A DNA stretch of 49,701 nucleotides from Zoogloeaceae bacterium (GCA_031273565.1 JAISRR010000187.1:1-49701), one strand, 5' to 3'; shown: positions 40,915-48,955, numbered from the stretch's first letter. Notes: a model not told the origin generated them from the sequence alone. Made by a program: numbers and translations.

Positions 40915-42320
40915 AGGTAGCCTCGCAGTTCAGAAACGATGTCGCGCGCGCCGCCGCCGATGACTTCGGTTTTCGGGGCGGGGCTGGCTGCGGCGTGAAT
41001 CGCCAGCGCCAGCGCCCAGAAGCGGTCGGCGTGACCGTCTTCCGTGGATTCGGCGGTAAAGCGGATGTTGCCCGCCGCCGTCGTCTGTTTGGTCACTTTG
41101 CGAAGGTCGGCGCGGGTGGGCGGGTCGTAGGGGATGCGTAGCGTCCGGTCTTCCATTTTTCCGCGCACCGGGTAAGCCAGCGCCTCTTTTACACGGGGCG
41201 TAAAGGTGATGGCTTCCACGCGATAACTGCCGAATTTGTCCTGCGCGTCATCCGCCCAGCCGATGCCCAGCCCCGTGGCGTCGAGGCAGGCGCGGTCGCA
41301 GAGGGCGAGCCAGGGCCAGAGGATTTTTTCCTGTTCGGATTTCTTCATGTTTTTCAGGGCTTCGACACGCCGGGTGTAAAGCGCATCGCCCAATTCCTCA
41401 AGCAGCCAAAGCACGGTTAAATCGTGCTTTCTGCCGATGTCGATGCCGATAAAGAGCCGTCCCTTCTTCCGCAGCCGGGCGTCTTCCGGGTCGGCCCATT
41501 GCCAGACATCGCTTTGACCGTATTCGGCGGCGGCAATCAGGTCGTATTCCAGAAAGGCTTTGTCATCGTCGCCGGGAATACACAGGTATTCCTGCTGAAA
41601 ACTCTCTTCATCGGCGCAACCCGCGCGCACGAAATCAAAATATTCCGCCTCATCCATCGCCTGCCGCGCATCATCGGCGGGCAGCATCTGCTGGAGCTTG
41701 TATAAAAATCCCTGCTCCAGCGCATCAGTCAGCGTGACGCGATGCAGGCTGATGTTTTTCGGGTTGCCGCCTTCCCTGACTTCGCGGATCAAGGCGTTAA
41801 AAAAATTCTTGCTGCCGCGATGGGTGGAGATGATTTCCATCGAACCGCCCCAGGTGATGCCGGGGTAGGCAATCGCCCAGAGTTTTTTCGGGTCGGGGTG
41901 CAACGCGAATTCGTCCAGAATCCGCCCGCCGCGCTTTCCGGCTTGCGCGTCAGGGTTTGAGGACATCGAATAAATCCGCTTGCCACTGGCAAATTCCAGT
42001 ACATGCGCGCTGATCCGCTTCTCGTTGTCGACCGCCACTTCGCCCAGGTCACGCGCGGCGCGCTGCATGATGCCCGCCCAGAGCTTGCAGTCTTCCAGAA
42101 ACAGGCGCGACTGGATTTCATCGCGGCTGGAAACCCACTGATCGCGCCGCGCACCCTCGGCGGCGGTGCGTTCGCAGGCGGCGTAGGCCGTAGCCCACGA
42201 CAGCCCGATCTGCCGCCCCTTTTCCATCAGTTTTAATATGGAGCCGTCTTTGATCCACGCCGACTGATACGGCAGGAAGATACCATCAGGATGAGCGGGG
42301 CGAATTTTGGCGTTGCCCAT
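40911..42320 (-). CDS. Terminase large subunit (Mu gp28-like)
   Basis: 469 residues from the ATG at 42320. ATPase motor with Walker A-like EKGRQIGLSW (33-42) and Walker B RILDEF (133-138), then RNase H-like nuclease with LFIGIDIGRKHDLTVLW (D294). It packages phage DNA into proheads through the portal; in Mu-like phages packaging starts near one end of the integrated copy. A TTG six codons upstream is a weaker start. Overlaps the portal gene by 4 bases. Confidence 0.93.
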   Translation of the reverse strand: MGNAKIRPAHPDGIFLPYQSAWIKDGSILKLMEKGRQIGLSWATAYAACERTAAEGARRDQWVSSRDEIQSRLFLEDCKLWAGIMQRAARDLGEVAVDNEKRISAHVLEFASGKRIYSMSSNPDAQAGKRGGRILDEFALHPDPKKLWAIAYPGITWGGSMEIISTHRGSKNFFNALIREVREGGNPKNISLHRVTLTDALEQGFLYKLQQMLPADDARQAMDEAEYFDFVRAGCADEESFQQEYLCIPGDDDKAFLEYDLIAAAEYGQSDVWQWADPEDARLRKKGRLFIGIDIGRKHDLTVLWLLEELGDALYTRRVEALKNMKKSEQEKILWPWLALCDRACLDATGLGIGWADDAQDKFGSYRVEAITFTPRVKEALAYPVRGKMEDRTLRIPYDPPTRADLRKVTKQTTAAGNIRFTAESTEDGHADRFWALALAIHAAASPAPKTEVIGGGARDIVSELRGYL

Positions 42321-42350
42321 TTTTATGTGACCGTCCAAAAGTTGCCCATT

Positions 42351-42494
42351 TCAGGCATCAGAATCGGAGGTCAGGGGCGGGAATTCCTCCCGCGCCGCCC
42401 GCCAGCGTTTATAGGCCGCCACCGCGATGGCGTCGAAAAAATCGCCCAGCTTGCCCCATAGATACACCCGCCATAACCGTATTTTTGCTTGCAT
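42351..42494 (-). CDS. Small basic/aromatic protein between DUF3486 and terminase genes
   Basis: 47 residues (MQAKIRLWRVYLWGKLGDFF, DAIAVAAYKRWRAAREEFPP). A strong ribosome site (AAGGAGAAGG) precedes the ATG, which supports translation. No family recognised; too short for confident prediction. It fills an otherwise empty gap in the packaging operon. Confidence 0.6.
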   Translation of the reverse strand: MQAKIRLWRVYLWGKLGDFFDAIAVAAYKRWRAAREEFPPLTSDSDA

Positions 42495-42508
42495 GACCTT
42501 CTCCTTGA

Positions 42509-43060
42509 TCAATTAATCCCCAACACCTTCCGTATCTCCATCTGGGTTTCTTCCGATACGCCGCCTTTTTGGGCGAGCGCTGCCGCCCGCGCCTGTTGCT
42601 CTTCCAGCAGTTTTTCCCGCGCCATCTTCGCCACCGCCTGCCGTTCCCTGAGGTTCAGCGACCGCGCCTCCTGCGCCGCCTTCGCCGCGCGGGCGAGGTC
42701 GAGCACGTCAGTAATCTCCATTTCTCCCACGCCGGTTTCAAGGCGCGAAAAGGCCGTCTTCGTCGCCAGCGTCGTGACCGCCTGCGCCAGCAGCGCGCCG
42801 GACTTGTCATCAAAATCCTCGCCCAGTTCGGCGACCAGCGCGGCGGACGCCGCCGACATCGCCCGCTGCGTCTGCATCACTTCTTCGAATCCGGCGCGGT
42901 ATCTGCCCAGCGCCGAGCGCGACGGCAGGTTTTGCGCCGGGAAAGCCGCTTTCACGTCAGAAAAGAGTTCATCCAGCGTCAGGCGGTTTTCGCGCAGACG
43001 TTTTTCCAGATGCGCCTTCACTTCCGGCGGCAGTTTTTCGACGGTGGATTTGCGACCCAT
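42509..43060 (-). CDS. DUF3486 (Mu gp27-like), probable small terminase
   Basis: 183 residues. MGRKSTVEKLPPEVKAHLEK, LRENRLTLDELFSDVKAAFP and SRSALGRYRAGFEEVMQTQR are hallmarks of the gp27/DUF3486 family; an N-terminal helix-turn-helix is followed by a long helical bundle. In Mu-like phages this gene precedes the terminase and is thought to recognise the packaging site. Confidence 0.92.
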   Translation of the reverse strand: MGRKSTVEKLPPEVKAHLEKRLRENRLTLDELFSDVKAAFPAQNLPSRSALGRYRAGFEEVMQTQRAMSAASAALVAELGEDFDDKSGALLAQAVTTLATKTAFSRLETGVGEMEITDVLDLARAAKAAQEARSLNLRERQAVAKMAREKLLEEQQARAAALAQKGGVSEETQMEIRKVLGIN

Positions 43061-43062
43061 GA

Positions 43063-43395
43063 TCAGATTTTCGGCGCGTCAAGCAGGCCGGTGGCGGCGC
43101 GCGCCTTCGGTCTGGCCACGCCGCTCACGGTGAGCCGTCCTTCCACAATCTCCTGCCCGCGTTCGGTCAGGGTCGCCAGCAACACCGATTGCGCCGTTTC
43201 AAGCGTCACCAGATTTTCCCCGGCCAGAAAACGCAGATCGTCCTTGACCGCTTCGCGGGTTTGCCGGTGCCCCATCTGATCCAGCAGGTTGGCGAGCACG
43301 CTGGAGTTGGCGGCATAGCCCGGCAATTCCGAGAGGATGCGCAACAACACCAGGCGCACGTCGCGGCGTAAAAAGTCAGCAAAATCGGCGCTCAT
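43063..43395 (-). CDS. Mu gp26-like winged-helix protein
   Basis: 110 residues. DFLRRDVRLVLLRILSELPG, YAANSSVLANLLDQMGHRQT and ATLTERGQEIVEGRLTVSGV are the recognisable pattern of the small winged-helix protein encoded just before DUF3486 in Mu-like phages (VpaChn25_0724 family). Role unknown. Overlaps the DUF2730-type gene by 4 bases. Confidence 0.85.
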   Translation of the reverse strand: MSADFADFLRRDVRLVLLRILSELPGYAANSSVLANLLDQMGHRQTREAVKDDLRFLAGENLVTLETAQSVLLATLTERGQEIVEGRLTVSGVARPKARAATGLLDAPKI

Positions 43396-43751
43396 TTATG
43401 TCCTCCGGACAACAAAAAATCCTCAATGCGGGTCAGTGAGGCGCGCACGGCGCCAACCTCTCTCTGCACGGCCTCCTGTGTGGCTTTCAAGGCCATGACC
43501 TGCCCGCGCAATTCTGAGAATTCATCCGCGCTGGGGATGTGTTTCAAGGTTTCTTTCATCACGTCGACATCTTTCATCATCACGCCCAGTTGCGCGCCGT
43601 GCTCGGCGATGCGTTTGCCCAGGGTTTTTTCCACGGCGTCGATATGCTGCGAATTGTCTTTATCCCGCGTGGCAATCCAGGTGTAGACAAACGCCCCGGC
43701 TGAAATCAGCAGACCAATGGAAAAACGAAGGGTTTCGGGGTCAATATTCAT
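43392..43751 (-). CDS. DUF2730-type (Mu gp25-like) membrane/coiled-coil protein
   Basis: 119 residues. One N-terminal membrane segment (LRFSIGLLISAGAFVYTWIA), then a coiled coil (QHIDAVEKTLGKRIAEHGAQ; ALKATQEAVQREVGAVRASL). This fits the DUF2730/gp25 family of Mu-like phages, encoded between lysis and packaging genes. It may assist lysis, but the function is unknown. Overlaps Rz by 4 bases. Confidence 0.8.
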   Translation of the reverse strand: MNIDPETLRFSIGLLISAGAFVYTWIATRDKDNSQHIDAVEKTLGKRIAEHGAQLGVMMKDVDVMKETLKHIPSADEFSELRGQVMALKATQEAVQREVGAVRASLTRIEDFLLSGGHK

Positions 43752-44293
43752 TCTGTTATCCCGTAAAAATTCCTCAGGGCGTCAATCCGTCCCCGGCAGG
43801 CGTCGTAGCGGTTGATGGCGTAATTTGCCCAGAGGGCAACGTCGGTATCCGAAGCCGCGTCTCCAGTTTCAGGCTCATCGGAATCAGCGGCAGCGGCGGC
43901 AAAGGGGCCAGCAGCGAGGCGGGCGGGCGCGGACACGCCAGACCCGCCGCTGGCGCGGGCAGCGTTGAGCAGGCGGACAGTAGCGCCGTTAAAACAGGCC
44001 CGGCCAGAAGTGGTTTTACGTAGCGCATCGTCACGCTCCTTTTCAAGTTTCAGGTTTTCGGCTTCCAGCGTCAGTTGTCGCCGCGCGAGGGTTTCGCCTT
44101 TGGCTTCAGTTTCACGCGCCTTTTTTAACGCGTCGATTACGGCGTTGGAAGCGTCCGTCAGCGCGCGCTCATATCGGGATTCCAGCCGCCAGCCGTTTAT
44201 CGACCAGCCCGCGTAAAACCACGCAAGGACAGCGAGAAACGCGGCAACCCAGAGGGTGTTACCCGTAAAGAGGGCAAGGATTTTTTCAAGCAC
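43748..44293 (-). CDS. Rz-like inner-membrane spanin
   Basis: 181 residues. N-terminal membrane anchor (NTLWVAAFLAVLAWFYAGWS), then a long periplasmic coiled coil (AVIDALKKARETEAKGETLA, RRQLTLEAENLKLEKERDDA), the form of an i-spanin. It pairs with the o-spanin encoded in another frame within it and disrupts the outer membrane in the last lysis step. Confidence 0.85.
   Translation of the reverse strand: MLEKILALFTGNTLWVAAFLAVLAWFYAGWSINGWRLESRYERALTDASNAVIDALKKARETEAKGETLARRQLTLEAENLKLEKERDDALRKTTSGRACFNGATVRLLNAARASGGSGVSAPARLAAGPFAAAAADSDEPETGDAASDTDVALWANYAINRYDACRGRIDALRNFYGITE
43774..44028 (-). CDS. Embedded Rz1-like outer-membrane spanin lipoprotein
   Basis: 84 residues in a different frame inside Rz. 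MRYVKPLLAGPVLTALLSAC has a lipobox (LLSAC), followed by a Pro-rich mature part (RPPASLLAPLPPLPLIP), as in Rz1. An upstream ATG at 44046 is an alternative. Embedded Rz/Rz1 pairs are well known in lambda-type phages, so this overlap is likely real. Confidence 0.8.
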   Translation of the reverse strand: MRYVKPLLAGPVLTALLSACSTLPAPAAGLACPRPPASLLAPLPPLPLIPMSLKLETRLRIPTLPSGQITPSTATTPAGDGLTP

Positions 44294-44489
44294 GATTTTC
44301 CTTTCGCACGCGTTTTAAACGCGCCGCATAAACGTCACGCATGACCGCCAGGTGTTTGCCCAATAAAAACCGGGTGTGCTTTGCCGCGATTTGTTGCATC
44401 TCCGCCTCGGTTCTGGCGGCGGCCAGTTCCCTTTGCATGCTGTCCGCGTGACAACCGGAGAGGTAGGGGTTGGTGGCGACATCAGTCAT
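44286..44489 (-). CDS. Small helical lysis-operon protein
   Basis: 67 residues (MTDVATNPYLSGCHADSMQR, ELAAARTEAEMQQIAAKHTR, then FLLGKHLAVMRDVY), mostly helical and basic at the end. Overlaps neighbours on both sides (8 bases each), so it is part of the operon. No family recognised. Confidence 0.6.
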   Translation of the reverse strand: MTDVATNPYLSGCHADSMQRELAAARTEAEMQQIAAKHTRFLLGKHLAVMRDVYAARLKRVRKENRA

Positions 44490-44676
44490 CGTCGGCCTCT
44501 ACCGTGTTGTTGATGCCCTCCAGCACGCGGGTTAAATAGAGCCGGGTCGCGCCAACGGCAGCCGCCAGCAGCGCGGCCTGTTCGGTCAATTCCTCGTTGC
44601 GGCGCAGCAGGAATTCCGCGATTTTGCGGGCGTCCGTCAGCGTCGCGGGGGGAAGGTTGGCGTCATTAAAACTCAC
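44482..44676 (-). CDS. Small helical lysis-operon protein
   Basis: 64 residues (TLTDARKIAEFLLRRNEELT, EQAALLAAAVGATRLYLTRV). Overlaps the next gene by 8 bases. Weakly hydrophobic helix in the middle, but not a convincing holin. No family recognised. Confidence 0.55.
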   Translation of the reverse strand: MSFNDANLPPATLTDARKIAEFLLRRNEELTEQAALLAAAVGATRLYLTRVLEGINNTVEADDD

Positions 44677-44715
44677 GACAACCCCCTATCCTGCGGGTGC
44701 TTTGCGCCCAGTAAC

Positions 44716-44752
44716 TGACTGTCTTCCGTCCTCTGTCTTCTGTCATCTGATT
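44716..44752. repeat. Repeat arm after the endolysin gene
   Basis: GACTGTCTTCCGTCCTCTGT followed by CTTCTGTCATCTGAT, the right-arm type of the SEDRGQ family. It lies in the gap between the endolysin stop and the next gene. Confidence 0.8.
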
Positions 44753-45549
44753 CATGCGACACCACCCTTGCGTTGCTGCACCCGCCGCCAGATTACGAGC
44801 GCGCCCACCACGATGGCCACAATCGCCGCCACCACCAGCGGGCTGATGGCAAGGCTCCTCGCCACCTGCCCGACCTGCGGGCTGTATTGCGCGGCGAGCG
44901 CCAGGCCACCGGTTGCGACCGAGGCCGCGCCGGTTTGCACGGTGGGAGACTTGGCCAGCGGTTTCACGGGGTCGGCGTCCGGTGATTGACCGGGTTCAGA
45001 AGACAGAGGACTGAGGACAGAAGACTGTTGGTTTGCGGCGCGTAGCGCCGGTAACTGACTGTCCTCCGTCTTCTGTCCTCTGTCCTCTGAAAGGTACAGC
45101 GCGGCCTCGCGGGCGCGGCGGGCGACCAGACCATTTATGACCTTGCCGCCCGCCTTGTTCCACAGGTGAAAGGCGCGCGCGGCAGCGGTTTTGTCGCCCC
45201 GGTTGTGGCATTTCGCCACGGTCGAGCGCCGAAACGCCGTCATCCCGATGTTGTAGGCCAGCGAAACCAGCGCCGCGAATTCGTTATCCGAAGCATCGCG
45301 GGTCAGGCACTCACGCACCTCGGCGGACAGCGTGATGAGGGTATTGCACAAATCGGCGTCGGCTTCCGTTTGCGTCCACGTCATGCCCTCGGTAATGCCC
45401 GCCGTCTGCCCCCAGCCCAATGTCCAGTGCCCCGCGATGTCCTTATAGACCACCAGGCGGCAGGCTTCGGATTCCGCAATCAACACCACGCCCGGCCAGC
45501 AGATGGGCCAGGGCAATAAACGGCTGGGCAGTATAAATTTTTGCGACAT
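44752..45549 (-). CDS. GH24 phage lysozyme (endolysin) with C-terminal membrane segment
   Basis: 265 residues. The muramidase domain has E28, D37 and T43 with T4-lysozyme spacing (SEACRLVVYKDIAGHWTLGW), and LVSLAYNIGMTAFRRSTVAK. It degrades peptidoglycan at lysis. After the domain, residues about 153-185 (SEDRGQKTEDS ... SSVLSPLSSEP) are encoded by a palindromic repeat. The C-terminus has one strong membrane helix (SPLVVAAIVAIVVGALVIWR) and a basic end. N-terminal LLPWPICWPGVVLI is also hydrophobic and could act as a signal-anchor. A fused holin-like role for the C-terminus is possible but unproven. Confidence 0.88.
   Translation of the reverse strand: MSQKFILPSRLLPWPICWPGVVLIAESEACRLVVYKDIAGHWTLGWGQTAGITEGMTWTQTEADADLCNTLITLSAEVRECLTRDASDNEFAALVSLAYNIGMTAFRRSTVAKCHNRGDKTAAARAFHLWNKAGGKVINGLVARRAREAALYLSEDRGQKTEDSQLPALRAANQQSSVLSPLSSEPGQSPDADPVKPLAKSPTVQTGAASVATGGLALAAQYSPQVGQVARSLAISPLVVAAIVAIVVGALVIWRRVQQRKGGVA
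44996..45090. repeat. Two-armed palindromic repeat inserted in frame in the endolysin gene
   Basis: Left arm TCAGAAGACAGAGGACTGAG, right arm GACTGTCCTCCGTCTTCTGT followed by CCTCTGTCCTCTGA, around GGCGCGTAGCGCC. Nearly identical to 25378-25475 and 29984-30108. The endolysin reading frame crosses it. Confidence 0.88.
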
Positions 45550-45606
45550 GATAAAAACACTCCCGGTAGCGGATGCCGGAAGTGTGCCGGGGGGCAGGGC
45601 AAAGCG

Positions 45607-45628
45607 TTAAATAAAAGGTTTTGGTTTG
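45607..45628 (-). promoter_or_regulatory. Putative late-promoter motif (Plys-like)
   Basis: Plus-strand TTAAATAAAAGGTTTTGGTT followed by TG, 58-79 bases upstream of the endolysin start. Near-identical to 24888-24909. It lies in the 124-base gap between the divergent endolysin and tape measure genes, so it may serve either or both. Confidence 0.5.
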
Positions 45629-45673
45629 TGCGCGCGGGTAAGCATGGGGAAAATGCGGCAGAGGAGAAAATCA

Positions 45674-48600
45674 ATGTCCAGCAATCTCAATCTCGCCCTT
45701 AAAATCGAGGCCGACATCAAGCAGGCGCAGGCGGCGCTTGCAAGCGTTCAGCAGCAGATCGGCAGCATCACCGGTAGCGCCAAAAACGCCGGTAGCGCGG
45801 CAGGCGGCGCGGCGGGTGGATTCAATCAACTCGGTGCGGCGGCCAGCGGCGCGGCGGGCAATCTGAATCAGGCCGCGCAATCCGCCACCGGCGTCAAGGG
45901 CGCGCTCTCCACCGCCGCCACCGCCCTGAAGGCTTTTGTCGGCGCGGCTGTCGCCATTCAGGCGGTCAAAGGAGTTATCGCGCTCGCCGACGAATACGGC
46001 CAGATGGCTTCGCGCATAAAAATGGCGACGGCCAGCGCCGAGGAATATGAACAGGTGCAGATGCGCCTGTTGGATACCGCCAACAATACTTATCGCCCGC
46101 TCTCCGAAATTCAGGAAGCGTACATCCGCACGGCAGACGCCTTGCGTTCGCTGGGTTACAACACCCACCAGGCGGTGGATGTTTCCGATTCTCTCTCCTA
46201 CCTCTTTGTGACGAACGCCACCAGCGCCGACCGTGCTTCCAGCGCCATCGACGCCTTCGGAAAATCCCTGCAGACCGGCAAGGTGCAGGCCGATCAGTGG
46301 CAAACCCTGCTCGCCGCCGTGCCCTCGCTGGTGGATGACATCGCCGCAGCCGGCGGCAAATCGGCGGAAGAAATCAGGAAGCTGGGGGCGGAGGGCAAAC
46401 TCTCCGTCGCCATGCTCACCGAAGGCTTGCGCCAATCTACCGAGAAAAACAAGCAACTTGCGGCAGACATGCCCATCACCGTGGCGGATGCCTTTACAAA
46501 ACTCAAAAACAGCCTGGAGGCTTTCTTCGGCGAAGTCAATTCCGGCACGGGGCTTACGCAAATTCTGGTCGGCGCGCTGGAGGGCGTGGGAGAGGCCATT
46601 GACTGGCTCACCGGGAATCTGGAAACCGCCGCCATTCAGTTTGAGGGCTGGGGCGAAGACATCCGTCGCATCCCGGAATCGGTTACCTTCCTGGTCGATG
46701 GCATCCGTAGCGAGATGGACGGGTTGCTGGGCATTATCGGTATCAACTCCGGGCAAATCAGTGATTTTTTGATTGGCGCGTTCAAAGATTGGCCGCTGAA
46801 TGTGCGCCAGTTCATTCAGATCATCACGGTCGAAATCGCCGCCTTTGTCGATAAGTGCAAGGCGTTTGGCGTCGACATTGCCAACTTCCTGAACCCGGTC
46901 GCGCAGGTCAAAAGCGCCTACGCCCAATTCAAGGGAGCGTTGAATGGCGAGGTCAAAACCTTTGCCTCCATCGGCGCGGAATTTGACAAGATCAACGACG
47001 CCCGCCGCGATTCCCTGCAAGCCATATACGATGAGCGCGCCGCCACGGAAAGTAACGTCGAAGCCAGCAAAAAGGAAGCCGCCGCAAAACGCGAGGCGCT
47101 GAAGGCCGAAATCGAGCGCCAGCGTAACGCCAGGGTTAATCTCAAAACCCCCACCAGCACAGGCGGCAAAGCCAAGGCCGACCCCGTTGCACAGGCGTTG
47201 GCGCAACAGGAACAGTCGCTTACCGTGGCGTTGGCGGAAGCCAACCAGAAACTGGCGAACGCTAAAAATGGCGTTGCCGATGCCGACCATCGCGCCGCAA
47301 ACCGGCTCGAAATCTGGCTCCAGACCAATAAAAACGCCCTGGCGCTCTCTGCCGCCCAGATTGACCGCCTGAAAACGCAAGCCGCCGCCGTCGACGCCGC
47401 CGCCAAAGCCTACGCCGACCTCGCCGAAGCCAAAGCACGCGCCGAGCGCATCAAATCGGGCATGGAAGATATTCAGATTACCTTGCTGGAAGCCGAGGGC
47501 AACCGTTTCGAGGCATCAAGGCAACGCATCGAAAAACAATATCGCGCGCTGGTCAAAGACTTGAACGACAGCGGCGATACCGTCAATCTGGACATCGTTA
47601 CCCAGGTCAAAAACTATGAAGTCGCCAAGGCGCAGTTGGATGACGTGCTCGCCAAAATCGACGCGATAGAGGCCGCACAAGGTCGTAACGAGCAATCCAT
47701 CAGCACGGAAATGGAAACCGGCCTCATCACCGAGGTCGAAGGCCGCGAGCGCATCCTCGGCATCCACCGCCAGACCTACGCTGCCCTCGAAAAACTGCGC
47801 CCCCTGCTCGCCGAACTCGCGGCGCAGCCCGGTATTGTCGGTCAGCAAGCCGCCGCTGCCCTGCAACAACTGAACGACCAGCAAAAACGCCTGCAAGCCA
47901 CGACCACGCTGTTCTCCGCAACCCTGAAAAACGGCCTGACCAGCGGCTTGCAACAGGCGATTACCGGCCTGGCCGACGGCACCATGACCCTGCGCGACGC
48001 CATTCACGCGCTGGCTACGGAAGTCGCGCAAAGCCTGCTCAAGATGTACGCCGATAACGCGATTCAGGCTCTGATGAAACCGGACGGGCCGCTGGCGGGA
48101 TTTCTCAATATGGGCGACTCCGGCGCAGGTGGCGCGGGCGGGTTTTTAGGCGCGCTCTTTGGGAATGGCGCACAGAGCGCAATGGCGGCAACCACTACGG
48201 CCAATACGGCATCGGTAACAGCGAATACAGCGGCGATAACCACCTTGACGGCGGGGCTTACCACTTCCGGATTGACCAACGCGGCAACGAACGTAGCCGC
48301 CGATGCAGTGGGCGCGGCCAGCGAAGCAGCGGAGACCGCCAGCATCGCCGCCCTGATGACGGCGGCTACAAGTTTAACGGCGGCAGCCACGATGCTCCTG
48401 ACTTCTGCTACCGCGCTACAAGCAGCCGCCGCCGCAATCAGCGCCAGTTCTGCCGCTGGCGGCGGCATGGGTGCCTTGGGTAGCTTGGGCAGTGGAGTAT
48501 TGGGCAGTATGTTCGCATCCGGCGGCTACACCGGCGCGGGTGCAAAATACCAACCCGCAGGTGTCGTGCACGCTGGAGAATTCGTCGCGCGGCAGGAAGT

Positions 48601-48931
48601 CGTGCGCCAACCCGGTGCGCTCCAATTCCTGTCTGCCTTCAACCGTCAAGGCATGCAAGCCATTGAAGCCTATCTGGGTCGAGGCTACGCCGATGGCGGA
48701 TTTGTGGCCCCATTGCCCACGCCCCGCGCCAGCCTCGCCAGCATGTCCCTCCGCCTCCAACCCGTTTCCATTTCCGCTGGTAATACCGCCGTCGATAACA
48801 AGATTGCGCTTAATCTCTTCGACGATCCTTCCCGCATGGCGGATGCCATCCGCTCGCCACAGGGCGAGAAAGCTTTTAGCGTGCTGTTGTCGAGAAACCC
48901 TCAAAAATTCCGCCAACTGCTAGGCGTATAA
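45674..48931 (+). CDS. Tail tape measure protein
   Basis: 1085 residues from an ATG with GAGGAG upstream. N-terminal tape-measure domain (MASRIKMATASAEEYEQVQM, RPLSEIQEAYIRTADALRSL, VQADQWQTLLAAVPSLVDDI), long coiled coils (SKKEAAAKREALKAEIERQR), hydrophobic Ala/Thr stretches (about 840-950), and a lambda-type C-terminus (GGYTGAGAKYQPAGVVHAGE, FVARQEVVRQPGALQ). It sets tail length and is ejected into the cell. It is on the strand opposite all other virion genes and about 33 kb from its chaperone, which is unusual. Confidence 0.9.
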   Translation: MSSNLNLALKIEADIKQAQAALASVQQQIGSITGSAKNAGSAAGGAAGGFNQLGAAASGAAGNLNQAAQSATGVKGALSTAATALKAFVGAAVAIQAVKGVIALADEYGQMASRIKMATASAEEYEQVQMRLLDTANNTYRPLSEIQEAYIRTADALRSLGYNTHQAVDVSDSLSYLFVTNATSADRASSAIDAFGKSLQTGKVQADQWQTLLAAVPSLVDDIAAAGGKSAEEIRKLGAEGKLSVAMLTEGLRQSTEKNKQLAADMPITVADAFTKLKNSLEAFFGEVNSGTGLTQILVGALEGVGEAIDWLTGNLETAAIQFEGWGEDIRRIPESVTFLVDGIRSEMDGLLGIIGINSGQISDFLIGAFKDWPLNVRQFIQIITVEIAAFVDKCKAFGVDIANFLNPVAQVKSAYAQFKGALNGEVKTFASIGAEFDKINDARRDSLQAIYDERAATESNVEASKKEAAAKREALKAEIERQRNARVNLKTPTSTGGKAKADPVAQALAQQEQSLTVALAEANQKLANAKNGVADADHRAANRLEIWLQTNKNALALSAAQIDRLKTQAAAVDAAAKAYADLAEAKARAERIKSGMEDIQITLLEAEGNRFEASRQRIEKQYRALVKDLNDSGDTVNLDIVTQVKNYEVAKAQLDDVLAKIDAIEAAQGRNEQSISTEMETGLITEVEGRERILGIHRQTYAALEKLRPLLAELAAQPGIVGQQAAAALQQLNDQQKRLQATTTLFSATLKNGLTSGLQQAITGLADGTMTLRDAIHALATEVAQSLLKMYADNAIQALMKPDGPLAGFLNMGDSGAGGAGGFLGALFGNGAQSAMAATTTANTASVTANTAAITTLTAGLTTSGLTNAATNVAADAVGAASEAAETASIAALMTAATSLTAAATMLLTSATALQAAAAAISASSAAGGGMGALGSLGSGVLGSMFASGGYTGAGAKYQPAGVVHAGEFVARQEVVRQPGALQFLSAFNRQGMQAIEAYLGRGYADGGFVAPLPTPRASLASMSLRLQPVSISAGNTAVDNKIALNLFDDPSRMADAIRSPQGEKAFSVLLSRNPQKFRQLLGV

Positions 48932-48955
48932 TTTGAGTAAAACATGCGCGGCGGC

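Noticed and set aside
45671-47380. 569-codon open frame antisense to the tape measure gene
   Set aside because: The plus-strand tape measure is clear. The antisense frame reflects GC-rich third positions and has no motif.
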